A DNA stretch of 64,000 nt from Chaetoderma sp. LZ-2023a (GCA_034401795.1 CM067374.1:94946011-95010010), one strand, 5' to 3'. Counted from the stretch's first letter, positions 34,368 to 46,759 are shown. The notes: generated by a model from the letters alone, not told the origin. Made by a program: numbers and translations.

Positions 34368-34680
34368 TGGATAAATACAGTTTCAGCTATGCCCCACCAA
34401 TCTCTAGCTAAGCTTTCCCTACACATTGTCTGTGTTAGGATATACCCGTCCTTGAACGGACTATCTATTTCCAAACAAAACCCATACAGGTAAGCTGTTG
34501 AATATTTTGAAACTAATTCGACTGGGTGCAGATATACAATTCGTGCAACCTGACGGACGATAAAGTGTTTAAAATAGACTAAATCGAAGTATTCATGAAA
34601 TAAATGATAATGACCTTAGCATACACATCACGTAGTTGGTTATGACGTCATACGATTCACTGATACATATGACTCCTCAA
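34368..34680 (+). mobile_element. Family A element lacking the hairpin return arm
   Basis: Left arm CAGCTATGCCCCACCAATCT, CATACAGGTAAGCTGTTGAA, first hairpin arm to TTCGACTGGGTGCAG. It then jumps straight into ATACAATTCGTGCAACCTGA of the right arm. CRE TGACGTCA at about 34643. Confidence 0.78.
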
Positions 34681-34800
34681 TTATCAGCAACGTTTTCAGC
34701 ACCACCATCCTCAATACGAATACAAGGGGTCCTCTATTTATTCTCAAATATATTTACTTCATGATATAGTCGTCGCATGTAGGCATCTCGGAATATAGAC

Positions 34801-35165
34801 AATGGACCTTTCCAGAGAAATGACATCATATGACGTCATAACCAGCTAAGCTGTATGTATGATGACGCCATAATCATGACTTCACAAATGATTCTATAGG
34901 ACCCGTCATTACCTCTTGATAGTCCGACACGTTGTACGAATTGTATGTCTCTGCTATTTAATAAACATACTGTTGAATATTTTGAAACTGATTTGACTGG
35001 ACGTTTAGTCAAATTAGTTTCAAAATATTTAATTGCTTACCTGTAGAGTTTTCTGGAAATTAATTGTCAAGGAGTTCAGAGATCGATCGATCCCAATACG
35101 AGCGAGGTGTGGGTGAAGCCTAGCTAAAGATGGGCTGGGCTTAGCAAAACGTGAAAACGACCATT
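34801..35165 (-). mobile_element. Family A element with collapsed loop
   Basis: Ends AATGGACCTTTCCAGAGAAA and ACGTGAAAACGACCATT. The hairpin is reduced: GACTGGACGTTTAGTCAAAT. TTACCTGTAGAGTTTTCTGG and GATCGATCGATCCC follow. Confidence 0.83.
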
Positions 35166-35567
35166 ATAACAGTTCAGCTACCATTTCACGCGTAGTCATA
35201 AAATTGGGTACGCTTTCTCACTTCGTCACAGCAGAAGTATATTATGCCCATATTGTGTAGACGAGCTCGACATCCCCATGCCAAGGTTACCGGACGTTCC
35301 AGGGCACATATCGAACTCAGATACCGATCAATCATAATGGTCTTGCATATTCTCTATTATCTCTTGATAAAAGAAATGTCAGGAAGATACGTTGGGTGAA
35401 TGGCTCATTGGAGTTCGCAAATGATCAAATTGGTTTGGTCTCTTTTTGGTATAATGTTGTAACCATGTAGCGCTGGAAAAACATACACATTCTCACGCAA
35501 AGCAATATTAATCGAAGATTTTTCAATGTTTCTGCATGACGACAAGAACCTATTGACCTACCTTTTG

Positions 35568-35670
35568 AGCCACGAGTTCCAAGATGCTAAATTTCAAACA
35601 AACATACAGTCGTTATGCTGTTGAATATTTTTAAGCTAATTTGACAATAAGCTGTTGTTGCCATAGGTTA
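35568..35670 (+). mobile_element. Family B fragment
   Basis: ACGAGTTCCAAGATGCTAAA, TGTTGAATATTTTTAAGCTA, then GCTGTTGTTGCCATAGG. Stops at the hairpin centre. Confidence 0.62.
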
Positions 35671-36649
35671 AAAGAGATCACAAACGAGAATGAGATTTTA
35701 ATTTTAAAAACGCCGTTTTTATCATATTTTATGAACTAAAATGTGTTTGACAGATTTTCACACATTCTATCACGGTTAAAATTTCGGTTACGGTCATGAG
35801 TCTTAACACTCCATAAGTGCGCGGTATGACGTCATTGAGTGAATAATCAAATACGTGGATTCAGATTAGGCAACCCGTGTTTTCAGAATGGACGAAACTG
35901 GCGTCTGATATACAGTTACTAAGCTGTACATCAGCTCAGATCGAGTTGTAATTTTGCAAGTACTATATTTCAGCTGCATTATATTAATATTACGGTGTAT
36001 GAATGAACTATTAAATGTGCTATTAGTGCTCAACAACAAAATATTATTCACGGGCTGACGTCATACTAGAACAATCATTCACGCGATGACGTCACTCCTT
36101 GATGCTCATAGGAAATAGATGAAATTTACTTTCTGTGACGAAATTTCCTACTTAGGATTTCACAAATATGGCGAAATTTATTTGTTTTATCCAAATTATA
36201 CAAACTATCATTTGGCGTGCTGTGACCCCTTTTCTGTTTTTGTTCCCCTTTAATGATTATGTCACATGTTGCTAGCTCCTGGTAAATAAACAAGAGATAC
36301 TGACTACACATATAATATAACACCTTACGAATACACATGCCAGTGCATTAAACGCAATATGCCATCTAAATATTGTTCTAGACTATGACTAAATCGAACA
36401 CTTTATAATAAATGAATGGGACTCGGCACACATATGTGTCACACACGCATGGGGTTCTTTAATTGGAGGTTCTCTAGATTCGTCCAGATCCTTGAAGTAG
36501 TTGTGGCTCGGTGATATGTCATCACTGAGTCTAGCAACAGTAATAATTGAAATGGTGGTCATCTTAAAACAACATTGCTGCTGCCTTGTATAAGACGGAG
36601 GTCCGTTTTTCCACTCGTAGCGACTACTACGCTGACAGTTGATAAATCT
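35671..36649. other. Unassigned DNA
   Basis: Isolated CRE-like TGACGTCA at about 35826 and 36087 are not in a recognisable element. Nothing else is supported. Confidence 0.4.
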
Positions 36650-36885
36650 TCTTTTAGTTATGCCACGACCATCTCTAGCTAATTTGGCTTGGTGTTGTTT
36701 CTGCATATGGCAGCAACAGCATCTAGTCAAATTAGTTTCAAAATATTCAACATAATGTTTATTAAAGGGTGAAAACATGAAATTCGTACAACTGACTCCA
36801 TTCCCCATTACCCATTTTGAATGTGACATCAGCCTATATGTGACGTAATTAATTATGACTTGGGTGATGGATTGGATTCATCAAT
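36650..36885 (+). mobile_element. Family B element, left arm deleted
   Basis: GCCACGACCATCTCTAGCTA joins directly to ATTTGGCTTGGTGTTG. Complete return arm. The right arm has GTGACATCAGCCTATATGTG and ends GGATTGGATTCATCAATTGT. Confidence 0.78.
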
Positions 36886-37551
36886 TGTTAACAATAGTGT
36901 AAAAGGGCTCGACACAACGTATTATGCGATTGCTAGCATCAACATCTACCATCGTATTGATATATGGTAGTAGAGGATACTGGCTATCAGCAAACACAGT
37001 TGTGCTTTAAAACCTATCTGAAACTGTGTTTAGTCATACCTTGTAACAACGACGAATGTAGATGCGAATGTTCTATGTAACTAATCCTTTCCAGAAGCGT
37101 ACTATTTGAAAAGACAGACCCTATTGTTGTGGTCAGGGAAGGTAACACAATAGGCTGTCACAGTAATCATGGGGCCTCTACGTGTTATAGATCCTAACAG
37201 TGTCGCGTTTAGATGGGAATTTGAATGACATTCGCATGCCATAGTCATCGTTGATTTTCACGAAACATATATATGGGTTCAGACTGGGAGAGCTTGTTGA
37301 TTCCCGATTAATTATTTATCAATGCTTTGAATGCAACTACGAAGGGCTCGTTACTCTCTGGAATACTTTCTGTTCAAGAGTGACTGACAGCTATCTTGTT
37401 GTCGATGCCATGTATCCGTGGACCATGTCATGATACTTGAGCAAGTATTAATTAATCACAACATGTACTATGATAGCAAATTTAGTAAGACCTGATGATC
37501 GTTAATTAACTTGGAGACGTACCTTTGCGGCACTGCAATAGACGAATCAAA
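36886..37551. other. Unassigned DNA
   Basis: A short inverted pair TACCATCGTATTGATATATGG lies near 36955. Otherwise nothing recognised. Confidence 0.4.
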
Positions 37552-37958
37552 TCTATCAGTCAATCATATGACGTCATACTCAACCACGTCAGAAGTAGAC
37601 TGCCGTTAGAAACAAGTACGTCATCAGTGACGTAATTAAGTTCGTAATAAACGTTTAATAGTCCGTCAAGTTGTAGGAATTATATGTTGTTACTATTTAA
37701 TAAACATTATGTTGAATATCTTCAAACTAATTGGACTGGGCACTGTTGCTGCTATAGGCAGAAACAGTCACTGTTGCTGCAATAGGCAGCAACAGCATCC
37801 CGTGAAATTAGTTTCAAAATATTCAACAGCTTACATGACATTGTATAGTTTTCTGGAAATTGAGATTCGGGGAGCGCACTTATCGATCGATCCCAATACG
37901 GGCAAAGGGTGGACGAAGCCAAGCTAGAGATGGGCGGGGCATAGCTAAAACTGGATGC
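37552..37958 (-). mobile_element. Family A2 element with duplicated hairpin tip
   Basis: CRE arm ATATGACGTCATACTCAACC. The hairpin centre is repeated: CACTGTTGCTGCTATAGGCA then CACTGTTGCTGCAATAGGCA (37741-37795). The left arm is in reverse (CGATCGATCCCAATACG) and the end is GCTAAAACTGGATGC. Confidence 0.84.
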
Positions 37959-38559
37959 TATTTTATATACCACAGGCCGCCACCCCGCCCGACATGCTTT
38001 AAGTGGCGATCTGCTCTTTTGGCAACTATTAAATTGGCCATAATGTGTCAGATATAGACTTAATTTACTTTATTGTGTCGCCTGTGAGCTGAATCAGTCG
38101 TGCTACCACTGCATTTGAGCATTACTTATTCAGCTTTGATTTATATACCAAAGGTGTTGCTCTTAATGTAAAATTATGATTAAATTAGATTTAAACTGTA
38201 GTTGACTATAGAGATACGTCCTCTCTATTCTCTATTCTCGGAATCTCGATATAAAAGATTAACTATTATATTGTATCTGTTTATTGCATGGTTTGATTGA
38301 TAATCAGATGACGATAATAAAAGCATGTACTATCTATGTTTTTGTAAAAGAAAATGACATTATTCTTATGCCCCGACCTTTTTTCTTCAAATAGTCATGG
38401 AAGCGACCTGATTTACAATACCAGCGTCCTCGCAGATTGGTTTACTATATGTAACAATATGTTGGTATACATCTAGTTTATGTATGATTACTACATTCTG
38501 CGGCTGTAGTAGTAGAAACATCCTACAGCTGCAATCAGTCCTTCTTCGCTTTTGCCCAC
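37959..38559. other. Unassigned DNA
   Basis: No recognised content. Confidence 0.4.
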
Positions 38560-39270
38560 TGCGTCTTGCCCTCAGCCGAAATCAAAGCTTCCTCAGGTCC
38601 ATTCTTGACTTGAGTGTACCGAGTCCTGCTTTCTTGAGGTCACCTCGTAGCACGCTTAGCAGATTTATGCAATTACGTCCTCTCCTGGCTTTGTATTTGC
38701 TGGCTCCGCGTAGGGCGAATTCCAAGGCTCTCTGTGCTGGTATCTCTTCTGGCATCCTTAGCACATGGCCAAACATGTGCCATCTTTGCTTGGCGACTTT
38801 TATAGACAGCGGCGATGTATTACACATTACGCATAGTGCATCGTTGGAAATTATGCTGTCTGGCCATCGGTGTCCAGCGATGGTGCGTAGGTGTTTGCGG
38901 TGGCATGCATCGAGTTTGTCTAGATCTGCCTTTGGAGCTGCCCAGCTGTTACAGTCATACAGCATCAAGGATATGCAGGTTGCAATGTATAAACGTAGTC
39001 TCTTTATCAAGGGCACTTTGATCTATGAATCCATAGCTTCCAGAAGGACTGAAAAACTATGTTCACCATGGCGCAGCGTGCAGAAATATCAGCAGTATTG
39101 CAAGGCAGTGAGCCCAGGATTTTACTTTTCCTCCATGGTTCGCCGCCACGAAGTGGGTCGTCATTTTCTATAGTTTCATGCTTTGTCGATAGGTATATGT
39201 GGGTGAACTCTTTTTTGGATTCAATCATAAAGCGATTCTCAATTTCTGGTTTATCCCTTTCGCTAAACAT
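38560..39270 (-). pseudogene. Third LINE relic: carboxyl end of a non-LTR RT protein
   Basis: Minus-strand reading: EPWRKSKILGSLPC, NTADISARCAMVNI, FWKLWIHRSKCP, then one frame change at about 39010 into LIKRLRLYIATCISLMLYDC, NSWAAPKADLDKLDACHRKH, RTIAGHRWPDSI, HMFGHVLRMPEE. This is the thumb and post-RT region (KTKLRLYKAxVxSVLLYGCE-type and GHVLRM blocks) common to several LINE clades. The RT catalytic core is absent, and no endonuclease or 3' tail was seen. The clade cannot be assigned safely. Confidence 0.82.
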
Positions 39271-39548
39271 AATCTAATGTTTGATTACTGCACGCGGTAA
39301 ATTGTACCAGTGAACGTGTATAGTATGAAACCACCTGATGCATATTCACACGCGTTCTGATGAACGCTCTATAGTTTTCATTAAAAAAGGCTTCCATTTG
39401 AGATACGAATGGAGATCTTTATGAAGAATCATGCCAGGCTTGTGATCTAAGTGCCGTGTTGTTTTGCTTGAGCACAACACTATATTTTGGAATGATCATT
39501 TTGATCATTTGGACACGTAAGACCAAATGCGAAAAAATATTTACAATG

Positions 39549-39588
39549 CAAATACTATTCTGTTGACTATTTGAAGCTAATTAGACTG

Positions 39589-39645
<57 letters not shown>

Positions 39646-39990
39646 TGGCTAATCTATATAGCTTATAATTATATAAAGTATTATTTTACACTACATTAGT
39701 TATTACAAATTGAAAAATAAAACCTGATTAGGAAAAAAAGAACTGTGATGCCATAAATGTTAAAAATACAATTACCTACTATACGGTTAAAGGCCTGCAT
39801 GTAAAATAGTATTTTGCTAATTCAAAATTAACAATTGCGCTTTTGTTTAAAAGTGTGCATTATTTATCTTTTTCTGTAGGTGTTAACAACCGCCTATGAC
39901 AGCGACAGGTTCCTATAGAATTAGTTTCAAATTTCAACTTACCTGTATATTTATGTTGAAATTGAAATTCTGGGAATTTTGGCCTCAAAT
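39549..39990 (-). mobile_element. Family B element split at its hairpin
   Basis: First arm TACTATTCTGTTGACTATTT with GAAGCTAATTAGACTG stops at 39588. The return half resumes at about 39890 (AACCGCCTATGACAGCGACA, TAGAATTAGTTTCAAATTTC, TTACCTGTATA, GAAATTCTGGGAATTTTGG). In between lie a TTA microsatellite and about 240 bp of AT-rich sequence. Confidence 0.72.
39589..39645. repeat. (TTA)n microsatellite at an element hairpin
   Basis: About 19 TTA triplets starting exactly where the first hairpin arm (AATTAGACTG) ends. Confidence 0.96.
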
Positions 39991-40595
39991 AGTTAAACAT
40001 TAATTTCCAATAGATATATTGACTCTATATATTGATTGACTCAAGGACATATTCTGGATCATTGGTTCTTTATGTAAAGTTTAGTTTGACGCATTTATAT
40101 ACTTGGTATGTCATAGCATATGATCAAGTCAACCCACTATGGGACACTTTTATCCCATCAAAGATGCACGTAGGACACAACGTTGCTCAATGACCTTCGA
40201 TGTCCCAATATATATGTTATTTTGAGGCCATGGCGATCCCTTTAGACTGTCTAATGGCCACGGTCAAGCGTTTTAATTGAGAACGACCATATCTTGTCCG
40301 CAAAAGGAAGGTGCGATGGTAGGCCGGTTTCGCTGTATATATGTATTAACATGTGTATTGTTACTTGGGTCATTTCCGTTTCTCTAGCAATAGATTGCAT
40401 GCACTTGTCGCAACACAAATATAATTATTCTGACCCAAATGAATAATAAACCGCTTTGTTAATAAAAGATAAGGATAACTTCCGGAGTGAATGATCGTAT
40501 GAATAATGGCACAGTGCGTAGAATAATTATTATCTGAGAGATGAAGCCCGGGCACGCTGACCATAGAATATAATATATGAATTAGATGTACTGTT
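39991..40595. other. Unassigned DNA
   Basis: No recognised gene or repeat. Confidence 0.4.
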
Positions 40596-40612
40596 GTTGC
40601 TGATGATGATGA

Positions 40613-40663
<51 letters not shown>

Positions 40664-40826
40664 GGTCGTTACCACTTTTACTGCCGCTGGCACTGCCGCC
40701 ATTGCCATTGCCGTTGCCATTGTTGCTTCTGTTGTTATTGTTGTTGTTGCTGTTGTTGTTGTTGTTGTTGTTGTTATTGCTGTTGTTGTCGTTGTTCTTG
40801 TTGTTGTTCTTATTGTTGTCGTCGTC
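40596..40826. repeat. (TTG)n compound microsatellite
   Basis: GATGATGATGATG leads into pure TTG/TGT at about 40612-40663, then an irregular CTG/TTG/CCG part, then TTG again at about 40735-40815. Poly-leucine and poly-threonine frames are artefacts. Confidence 0.95.
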
Positions 40827-41112
40827 TAACTATAGTTTAGACCTATGGAGTTGACATGTTTCTCTTAACCTCCAAGTTTTATGTATTCATGCAACATCAG
40901 CAATTAAAATCTTTGTATGCAGTGTACTTCCCTACCATCTGATCCAAACAAAACTGTGTTCATAAGGTTGATGTATCAAGACTTATCCTATGCCACAAGG
41001 TTTGAACCATACTGATATCACATGTGTTCACGCCATCTTACAGTTGACTAATAGTGAGATGTTCAAAGTACCTTTGCTGTGATAGCTGTGTAAACGTCCA
41101 TTTCTGTTACAA
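40827..41112. other. Unassigned DNA
   Basis: Nothing recognised. Confidence 0.4.
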
Positions 41113-41475
41113 TGGATGAATTCCAATCTGTGAATCATGTATTGACGTGATAATCAATTACGCCAGTTGTAGATTGGCGTCACAATAATAATTGGCAGAC
41201 AATACTCTACCATGAAGCGGGTAAAGTATTTCAAGTGTACGAATTGGATGTCTTTGATTTATTTACTAGTTAATAAACATTCTGTTGAATATTTTGAAAC
41301 TAATTTGACTAGGCGCTATTGCTGCCATAGCCAGCAACAGCACCGAGTCAAATTAGTCTCAAAGTATTCAACAGATTACCTGTAAAGTTACCTTGGAATC
41401 GGGATTCTGGGAATTCAGAGTTCTATCGACTCCATCACGCGCTAAGGATGGGTGGAGGTTAGCTAGAAATGGATC
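41113..41475 (-). mobile_element. Family B element, full length
   Basis: Right terminus (rc) GGATGAATTCCAATCTGTGA, decayed CRE arm (ATTGACGTGATAATCAATTA), AATAAACATTCTGTTGAA, full hairpin, TTACCTGTAAAGTTACCTTG, GGATTCTGGGAATTCAG, and left terminus TTAGCTAGAAATGGATC. Confidence 0.85.
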
Positions 41476-42104
41476 ACTCTGTTACTGGTGTACAAGTCAG
41501 CATCCACGCCATGATCAATCATAGGCACAATACATTAGAGCCATGTCTTATTAGATTACTTAAACAGAGAATTCTAAATTGTGGTGACATTTTGTTGAAA
41601 ATTGACAGTGATGCAGAATTATATCTGGCTTGTGCTTGAACAACAGCAGATTACTCAATCGGGGATATGACAGAATCGGTTATATAACTTGAGTGGCTGG
41701 TCAGAACATGGCAGTGCTACAATGGTACCATGCCATTTGGGTCAATGCATGTTGCAAGATACATCAATCTAGAACTTTATGGATGGAGATTGTAGAACTA
41801 GTTCGATAGAAACTTCAAACTGAACAATTGACATAGTGTTTGAAATATGAACAAAGGGCGTAGTACAATTGCAGAAAAATCATGTAAATATAATCTAATA
41901 TGAGTCATTAAACATTTGGTTCCTGAATACTAAGTTTATCGTAGATACGTCTTATTGGTGTGGTTTGCTGAATCCAATGTGACCATAATCCAATTATATT
42001 ACCTATCCGTAGGATAGGCAATGCCGATAAAACACGACGCGTATTTCAACATATAAAGGTGCTTAGAAGCTGTAGGATGAAAATGATGTGACACGTTGCT
42101 GCTG
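41476..42104. other. Unassigned DNA
   Basis: Nothing recognised. Confidence 0.4.
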
Positions 42105-42205
42105 GCGTTGTCGTCGTTGTCGTCTTCGTCCTCGTCGTCGTCGTCGGCGGCGGCGGCGGCAGCAGGGTCGCCGTCGTCAGAGTCGTCATCAGCGGTGGCT
42201 GCGGC
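42105..42205. repeat. (GTC)n/(GGC)n compound microsatellite
   Basis: Mixed GTC, GTT, TCG and GGC triplets. The minus-strand frame (41999-42328) reads as Asp/Ala-rich acid tracts and has no domain, so it is treated as repeat-derived. Confidence 0.88.
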
Positions 42206-43486
42206 TACCGCGATAGTAGGGTTAAGATCACAAGACTTTAAGACTTGTGAAACATATTCTTCCAACTTAAGGGAATCTCTATAATAAAAATGTTCTATTG
42301 GCTTTCTATTTATATGGCCAAGGTGCACGCGCTGGGCTCTAACAATACACCAAGAGTTATGGAGATAATACGAGTATTGTCGTACCTTATCAGATGGTTA
42401 TATGGAATATGGAAGTAATTAGCATGCGGCTATTTGCAGAATTAGTTGTGCTTTGATCAACAATTGACGCTTTGTTATCTCTGGCCAGTAATTTAAGTGC
42501 TATTACCACTATGGTCAATAATGGAATGCTTTGAGACAGCTGTGCCCACGCTGGGTGAGCAAGGTATTGATTTCGCACGCACGCGTATTTATACCAATCA
42601 TCCACTTAAAATTATATTTTGATGCTGCCAATGACAATAGCTACTTAGCACATAGATGAAGAATTTCAATAGTAATCATCTTTTTGAAATTCTATGCATC
42701 GCTGCTGCCCCCTTGCCAATAGCTGATAGACACAAGGATGGAGAATCGTCATGATGGAAACGGTGTTGCTTTATGTTGTTGCTATCAAAGACATTAGACT
42801 TGTTAACCACATGTTAATTGGAAGTATGCCCGTGATAGTAGGTTCACTCAGTTCGAATGAAAACTTGATATAGCGCCAGCTCACAATGCAATTGATAGAG
42901 GATCTAATAGGAATTGTAAAGAACGGCGCTCACTAGCACTCTGCCCGAAATTCATCTAGCGAAGGCGAACACAATATGGATTTAATGAACTCAACATCTC
43001 GTTATCACAGGTGGGCGCAAATCAAATTGAAAGGGCCAGAGGCTCAACAAAATGGTACTCATGCCCAGTATTAATAAGATTCGCTGCCAGAACGAAGTGG
43101 CCGGTTATATTCCAGTCAATTGCGGCAGGGTGGATTCATTGTCGAAGTGAAATTCGCTTCAGCCGTTCACCTAAATATGTCAGTGCGTTGTCAAGAGAAA
43201 TCGTTCAAATCCGCAAAAATCACATTTGCTTTGCTGTTTTATGTCGTCTGTTCTTTTGGAAAATGTTCAATGTTTAGTAGCATATTGATTAAAAGCGTGT
43301 TCCGGGGAATATCCAATTTAGCAGAACCTCTAGGGTGCCAAAGACTGCTCCTTGATCGTGTGCCAAGTGTTTGTCTTAACATACTGTACATGTTGAGCCA
43401 TGGGCATCTGAAAACATGGCCAGGTTTTTCACGAACCACTCTTGTGTCAACAGCTCCTGGAAGCGCTCAAAAGTCTACTTATACCA
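42206..43486. other. Unassigned DNA, 1.3 kb
   Basis: Frames of 66-123 residues (43011-43491) occur on both strands without recognisable motifs. Confidence 0.4.
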
Positions 43487-43840
43487 ATTGACCCTTTCAT
43501 TGTCAAGATTTCTAAAGGAAATCATACATTTTTGCAGAGAAAGAAAAGACAATTTTTTTTATAAATTTGCCCTTGAGATTGTTGTCTTGCAAATGAACAT
43601 CCCCACCAATGCAGAGGCCGTTTCTCGCCAGGTTGCCCATCAAAGGGCCAGGAGAAATCTAGCTTTTTGCTCAGCCAGTCTTCATGTGCAGGACAAGAGA
43701 AAACTATTTTTGAAAATGTATCGCTGGAATGACTGGCTCGTTGCAGAGCCTGCCATTCCGGTGGTAAAGTTTCAAAAATAGTCTTCACATGGCCTGCAAA
43801 TTGTGTTTTTGTGGGCTTGACCATTAAATTGTGAATTTGA
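43487..43840. mobile_element. Family C element with a partial second copy
   Basis: A partial right half (TGACCCTTTCATTGTCAAGA to GCAGAGGCCGTTTCTCGCC) is followed by a second part with the palindromic centre (GCTGGAATGACTGGCTCG, GAGCCTGCCATTCCGGTGG), ending at TTGACCATTAAATTG. The TTAA ends have decayed. Confidence 0.68.
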
Positions 43841-44428
43841 CACAAGAGGAGTTAGCATACTGTATGCATTGACTAATGGGTATAGTCATCTGAAAATATC
43901 GAGTTGGGGTGGGGTGTGTGGGGACATTCTTTTAAAGGACTGCTTGAGTGGTTAACAAAAAAATAATGGAAGTACGCTAGCTTATTGGCTTCCGATCGTC
44001 CTGAACGTTACGATTTCAGTCTGTCAAAACACTACTGTTCCGATAAATTAACTAGATAACATATTCCCACATCGATTGATTAAATATAGCTGCAAATATC
44101 AAGTGACACAAGGGTCTGCACCCACGAATCACTTGCTATTTGAAGCCGCGCTTAAGCCCAGAAAATCCGATCGATGCGGTGGGGGAGGGGGATAGTGTTA
44201 ATAGTTCATTTACCACCGTCGACTAACCTCACTGTAATGATCGAATTGACTCCGGCACATCTTAATAACCTCTTGCTCCAGTTTAGACCGACTAGGCACA
44301 TAGCTCATATTGCACTTTGCCGAAGTAATTGTTAAGACCGTTTTTTGAACTCGCAGAGATTGACCTTGGGGTAATGATTATGAAATTTAATAAACGGGGT
44401 ATTGTTTTGGTAACGACATCTAATTCAT
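43841..44428. other. Unassigned DNA
   Basis: G-rich patches near 43905 (GGGGTGGGGTGTGTGGGG) and 44180 (GGTGGGGGAGGGGG). No other structure. Confidence 0.42.
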
Positions 44429-44780
44429 GAATCCAGTTTCTGAGTCCATCATATGACGTCATAATCAATTACACGCGGTGTATGCTGACGTCATGATCAA
44501 TTACGTCATGAATGATTCGATTTAGTCCGTTTTAAACACTTAATAGTCCGTCAGGTTACGCGAATTGTGTGTCATTAGTATTTATTAAATATTGCTGTTA
44601 AATAGTTTCAAAATAATTTGACTGGGCGCTGTTGCTACAATATTCAACAGCTTACCTTACATATAGTTTTCTGGAAATTCAGATTCAGAGAGTGCAGAGA
44701 TCGTCAGATCCCAACACGAGCAACGCGTGTTTGAAGATTAGTTGTAAATGGGCGGGGCATAGCTAAAACCGGATTCCTCA
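44429..44780 (-). mobile_element. Family A2 element, hairpin partly deleted
   Basis: Ends GAATCCAGTTTCTGAGTCCA and GCTAAAACCGGATTCCTC. CREs TGACGTCA at about 44455 and 44486. The hairpin first arm runs to GGGCGCTGTTGC and then directly to TACAATATTCAACAGC. Confidence 0.83.
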
Positions 44781-44858
44781 AATGTTTCAATCACCAGTAG
44801 CAACAGAGCGGCCATAAATGTTCTAATGACATAGCTAGTTTGTCTAATGAATGGAGTC

Positions 44859-45079
44859 TTAACCCTTTAATGACCAGATTTTGTCAATAAAATTAAAGTA
44901 TTTCCTTAATGAACGCGCATTTGCAGCTCAAGAGAATATTATTTCTGAAAAATTACCACTAGAATGGATGGCTCGGTTATCGAGCCAGTCGATTCCAGCG
45001 GTAAACTTTCAAAAATAATATTCCTCTTGGCCTGCAAATGGGCTTTCCCCATGACTATAATAGAGGCTGATTTTGTTAA
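44859..45079. mobile_element. Family C element
   Basis: TTAACCCTTTAATGACCAGA at the left end and a decayed TTAA at 45076. Centre TGGCTCGGTTATCGAGCCAG. Arms read AATTACCACTAGAATGGA and GATTCCAGCGGTAAA. Confidence 0.82.
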
Positions 45080-45190
45080 TGTTACAGTACCTTTCCACCC
45101 AGAGAACATCCACACTCCCTGGCAGATTAGCCTGTTTGTAGTATCTTATACAGAATAGAGTTGATAATTAAGCACCTACGCAGAAGAATA

Positions 45191-45520
45191 ATGGATCTAT
45201 TTCTAACTAAATCCACCACCCTTGTAGACATATTGCAATTGATTCTTAACAATTTGACCCCTATTCTCCCTAAAGCTCAATTTCAAGATAACTATATCAT
45301 TAACTTTTTGATAATTTTGAAAATATTTTGGCTGAGAGCTGCGCATACCACACACTGTTTATCAATATGCAAATTCATAAACGACAGACAAGTTTAACTG
45401 TTATTGTCTGATAGTTGACACATTGTGTGGAATCTACGTCTTTGAGATCGACTTTCAAGTGATATATTTTGATTGTGACCTCAGATGCTTGAGTGACAGA
45501 TAACATCCCTCTATTGTTTC
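45191..45520 (+). mobile_element. Family B element, strongly diverged
   Basis: GGATCTATTTCTAACTAAAT, AAGCTCAATTTCAAGATAAC, TTTTGAAAATATTTTGGCTG. The right end TGCTTGAGTGACAGATAACA is clear. The hairpin return arm is unrecognisable. Confidence 0.65.
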
Positions 45521-45643
45521 ATGATCTTACAACATGTGGCTAAGTACAATAAATTGATCATATCAGTGGCGCCTACTGACATCACCCATTGGAGTACACA
45601 CATCGTGAATCCTTATTGCGGGTGGTTATATATTGCAATGACA

Positions 45644-46024
45644 TTGGAGGAATCCGTGTAGTCAGTCAAGTATATGACGTCATAATCTATTACGTCCGCC
45701 ACGTGTAGCCTGGCGCCACCATCATAATTGACAGAAATACGCCGCTATCAATTGGAAATATTCCGTCCGTTGTAAGAAGTGTATGTATTTACCATTTAAT
45801 AAACATTGTTGAATATTTTTAAAAACTAATTTGTAACTTAATTTGGCAGCAATTACAGCTCCCAGTAAAATTAGTTTCAAAATATTCAACAACTTACCTG
45901 CATAGTTACCTTAAAACTTGGATTCTGGGAATTCAGGTTCAAACTATATAAATCGATCCCAACTCGCGAAAAGCATGGGTGGAGCTTAGCTAGAAATGGG
46001 CGGGACATATCTAAAAGTGGATGC
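45644..46024 (-). mobile_element. Family B element
   Basis: Right terminus (rc) GGAGGAATCCGTGTAG, CRE ATATGACGTCATAATCTATT, AATAAACATTGTTGAATATT. The first hairpin arm is corrupted, the return arm AAATTAGTTTCAAAATATTC is clear. TATATAAATCGATCCCAAC precedes the left terminus. Confidence 0.83.
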
Positions 46025-46227
46025 ACCGATGAATGATGATGGCATTGCATTAAGGAGTAGCTGGTAGTATAGACCACCTGTCTTAACGACCCCACCATTA
46101 TTCGACCACAATGCATCTCGACGATAGCAAATAAGTTGCTTTAAACGATCTGCCTGTAATGGGAACAATGTAATGGTTAGGACTGTGCCCGTTATAGAGA
46201 GGTTTCTCTATAATATGGCTAGAACGG

Positions 46228-46618
46228 AGGTACCCGATCTGTCACTCAAGTATATGATGGTATAATCAATTACACCACATGTAGACTGCCGTCATGATAA
46301 TAAGGGTGTATTATAACTCAATCATGGAACTTGAAATGCGAATGTGTACGAATTGTATGCTTTTGTTGGATTTACAATTTACGAAAGAACATTCTGTTTT
46401 AATATTTTGAAACTAATTTGACTAGGTGCTGTTGCTAACATCGGCACCAACAGCGCAGTTAATTTAGTTTCAAACTATTCAACAACTTTCCAGTATAATT
46501 GCCGTGAGAATGGGATTCTCGTTCCTCAGGATTCAAAGTATTTAAATCGAGTCCAATATGCGCACAAAGTGGGCGGAGATTCTCTAGAAATGGGCGGGAC
46601 ATAGCTAGAAATTGATCC
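46228..46618 (-). mobile_element. Family B element
   Basis: Right terminus (rc) GATCTGTCACTCAAGTATAT. CREs decayed to TATGATGGTATAATC. The hairpin has a loop variant (GGTGCTGTTGCTAACATCGG). Left terminus GGGCGGGACATAGCTAGAAA. Confidence 0.83.
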
Positions 46619-46759
46619 GTCAACTGCATTTCCTATTATAGCTGTGATTCTGTCACGCTGATGTTAAGATGTATAGATGACATTTGACCTCTAGCTTTTA
46701 TATCAACGTCACTTGCCATATCAAACTGAACGTAGCTAATCTGATTTTAATTAAACTAT

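Noticed and set aside
38484-39173. 229-residue plus-strand frame
   Set aside because: Antisense shadow of the minus-strand LINE relic, which carries recognisable RT carboxyl-end motifs.
40370-40854. Poly-Thr and poly-Leu frames
   Set aside because: TTG microsatellite.
41999-42328. Asp/Ala-rich acidic protein
   Set aside because: Produced by GTC/GGC triplets; flanks show no coding signal.
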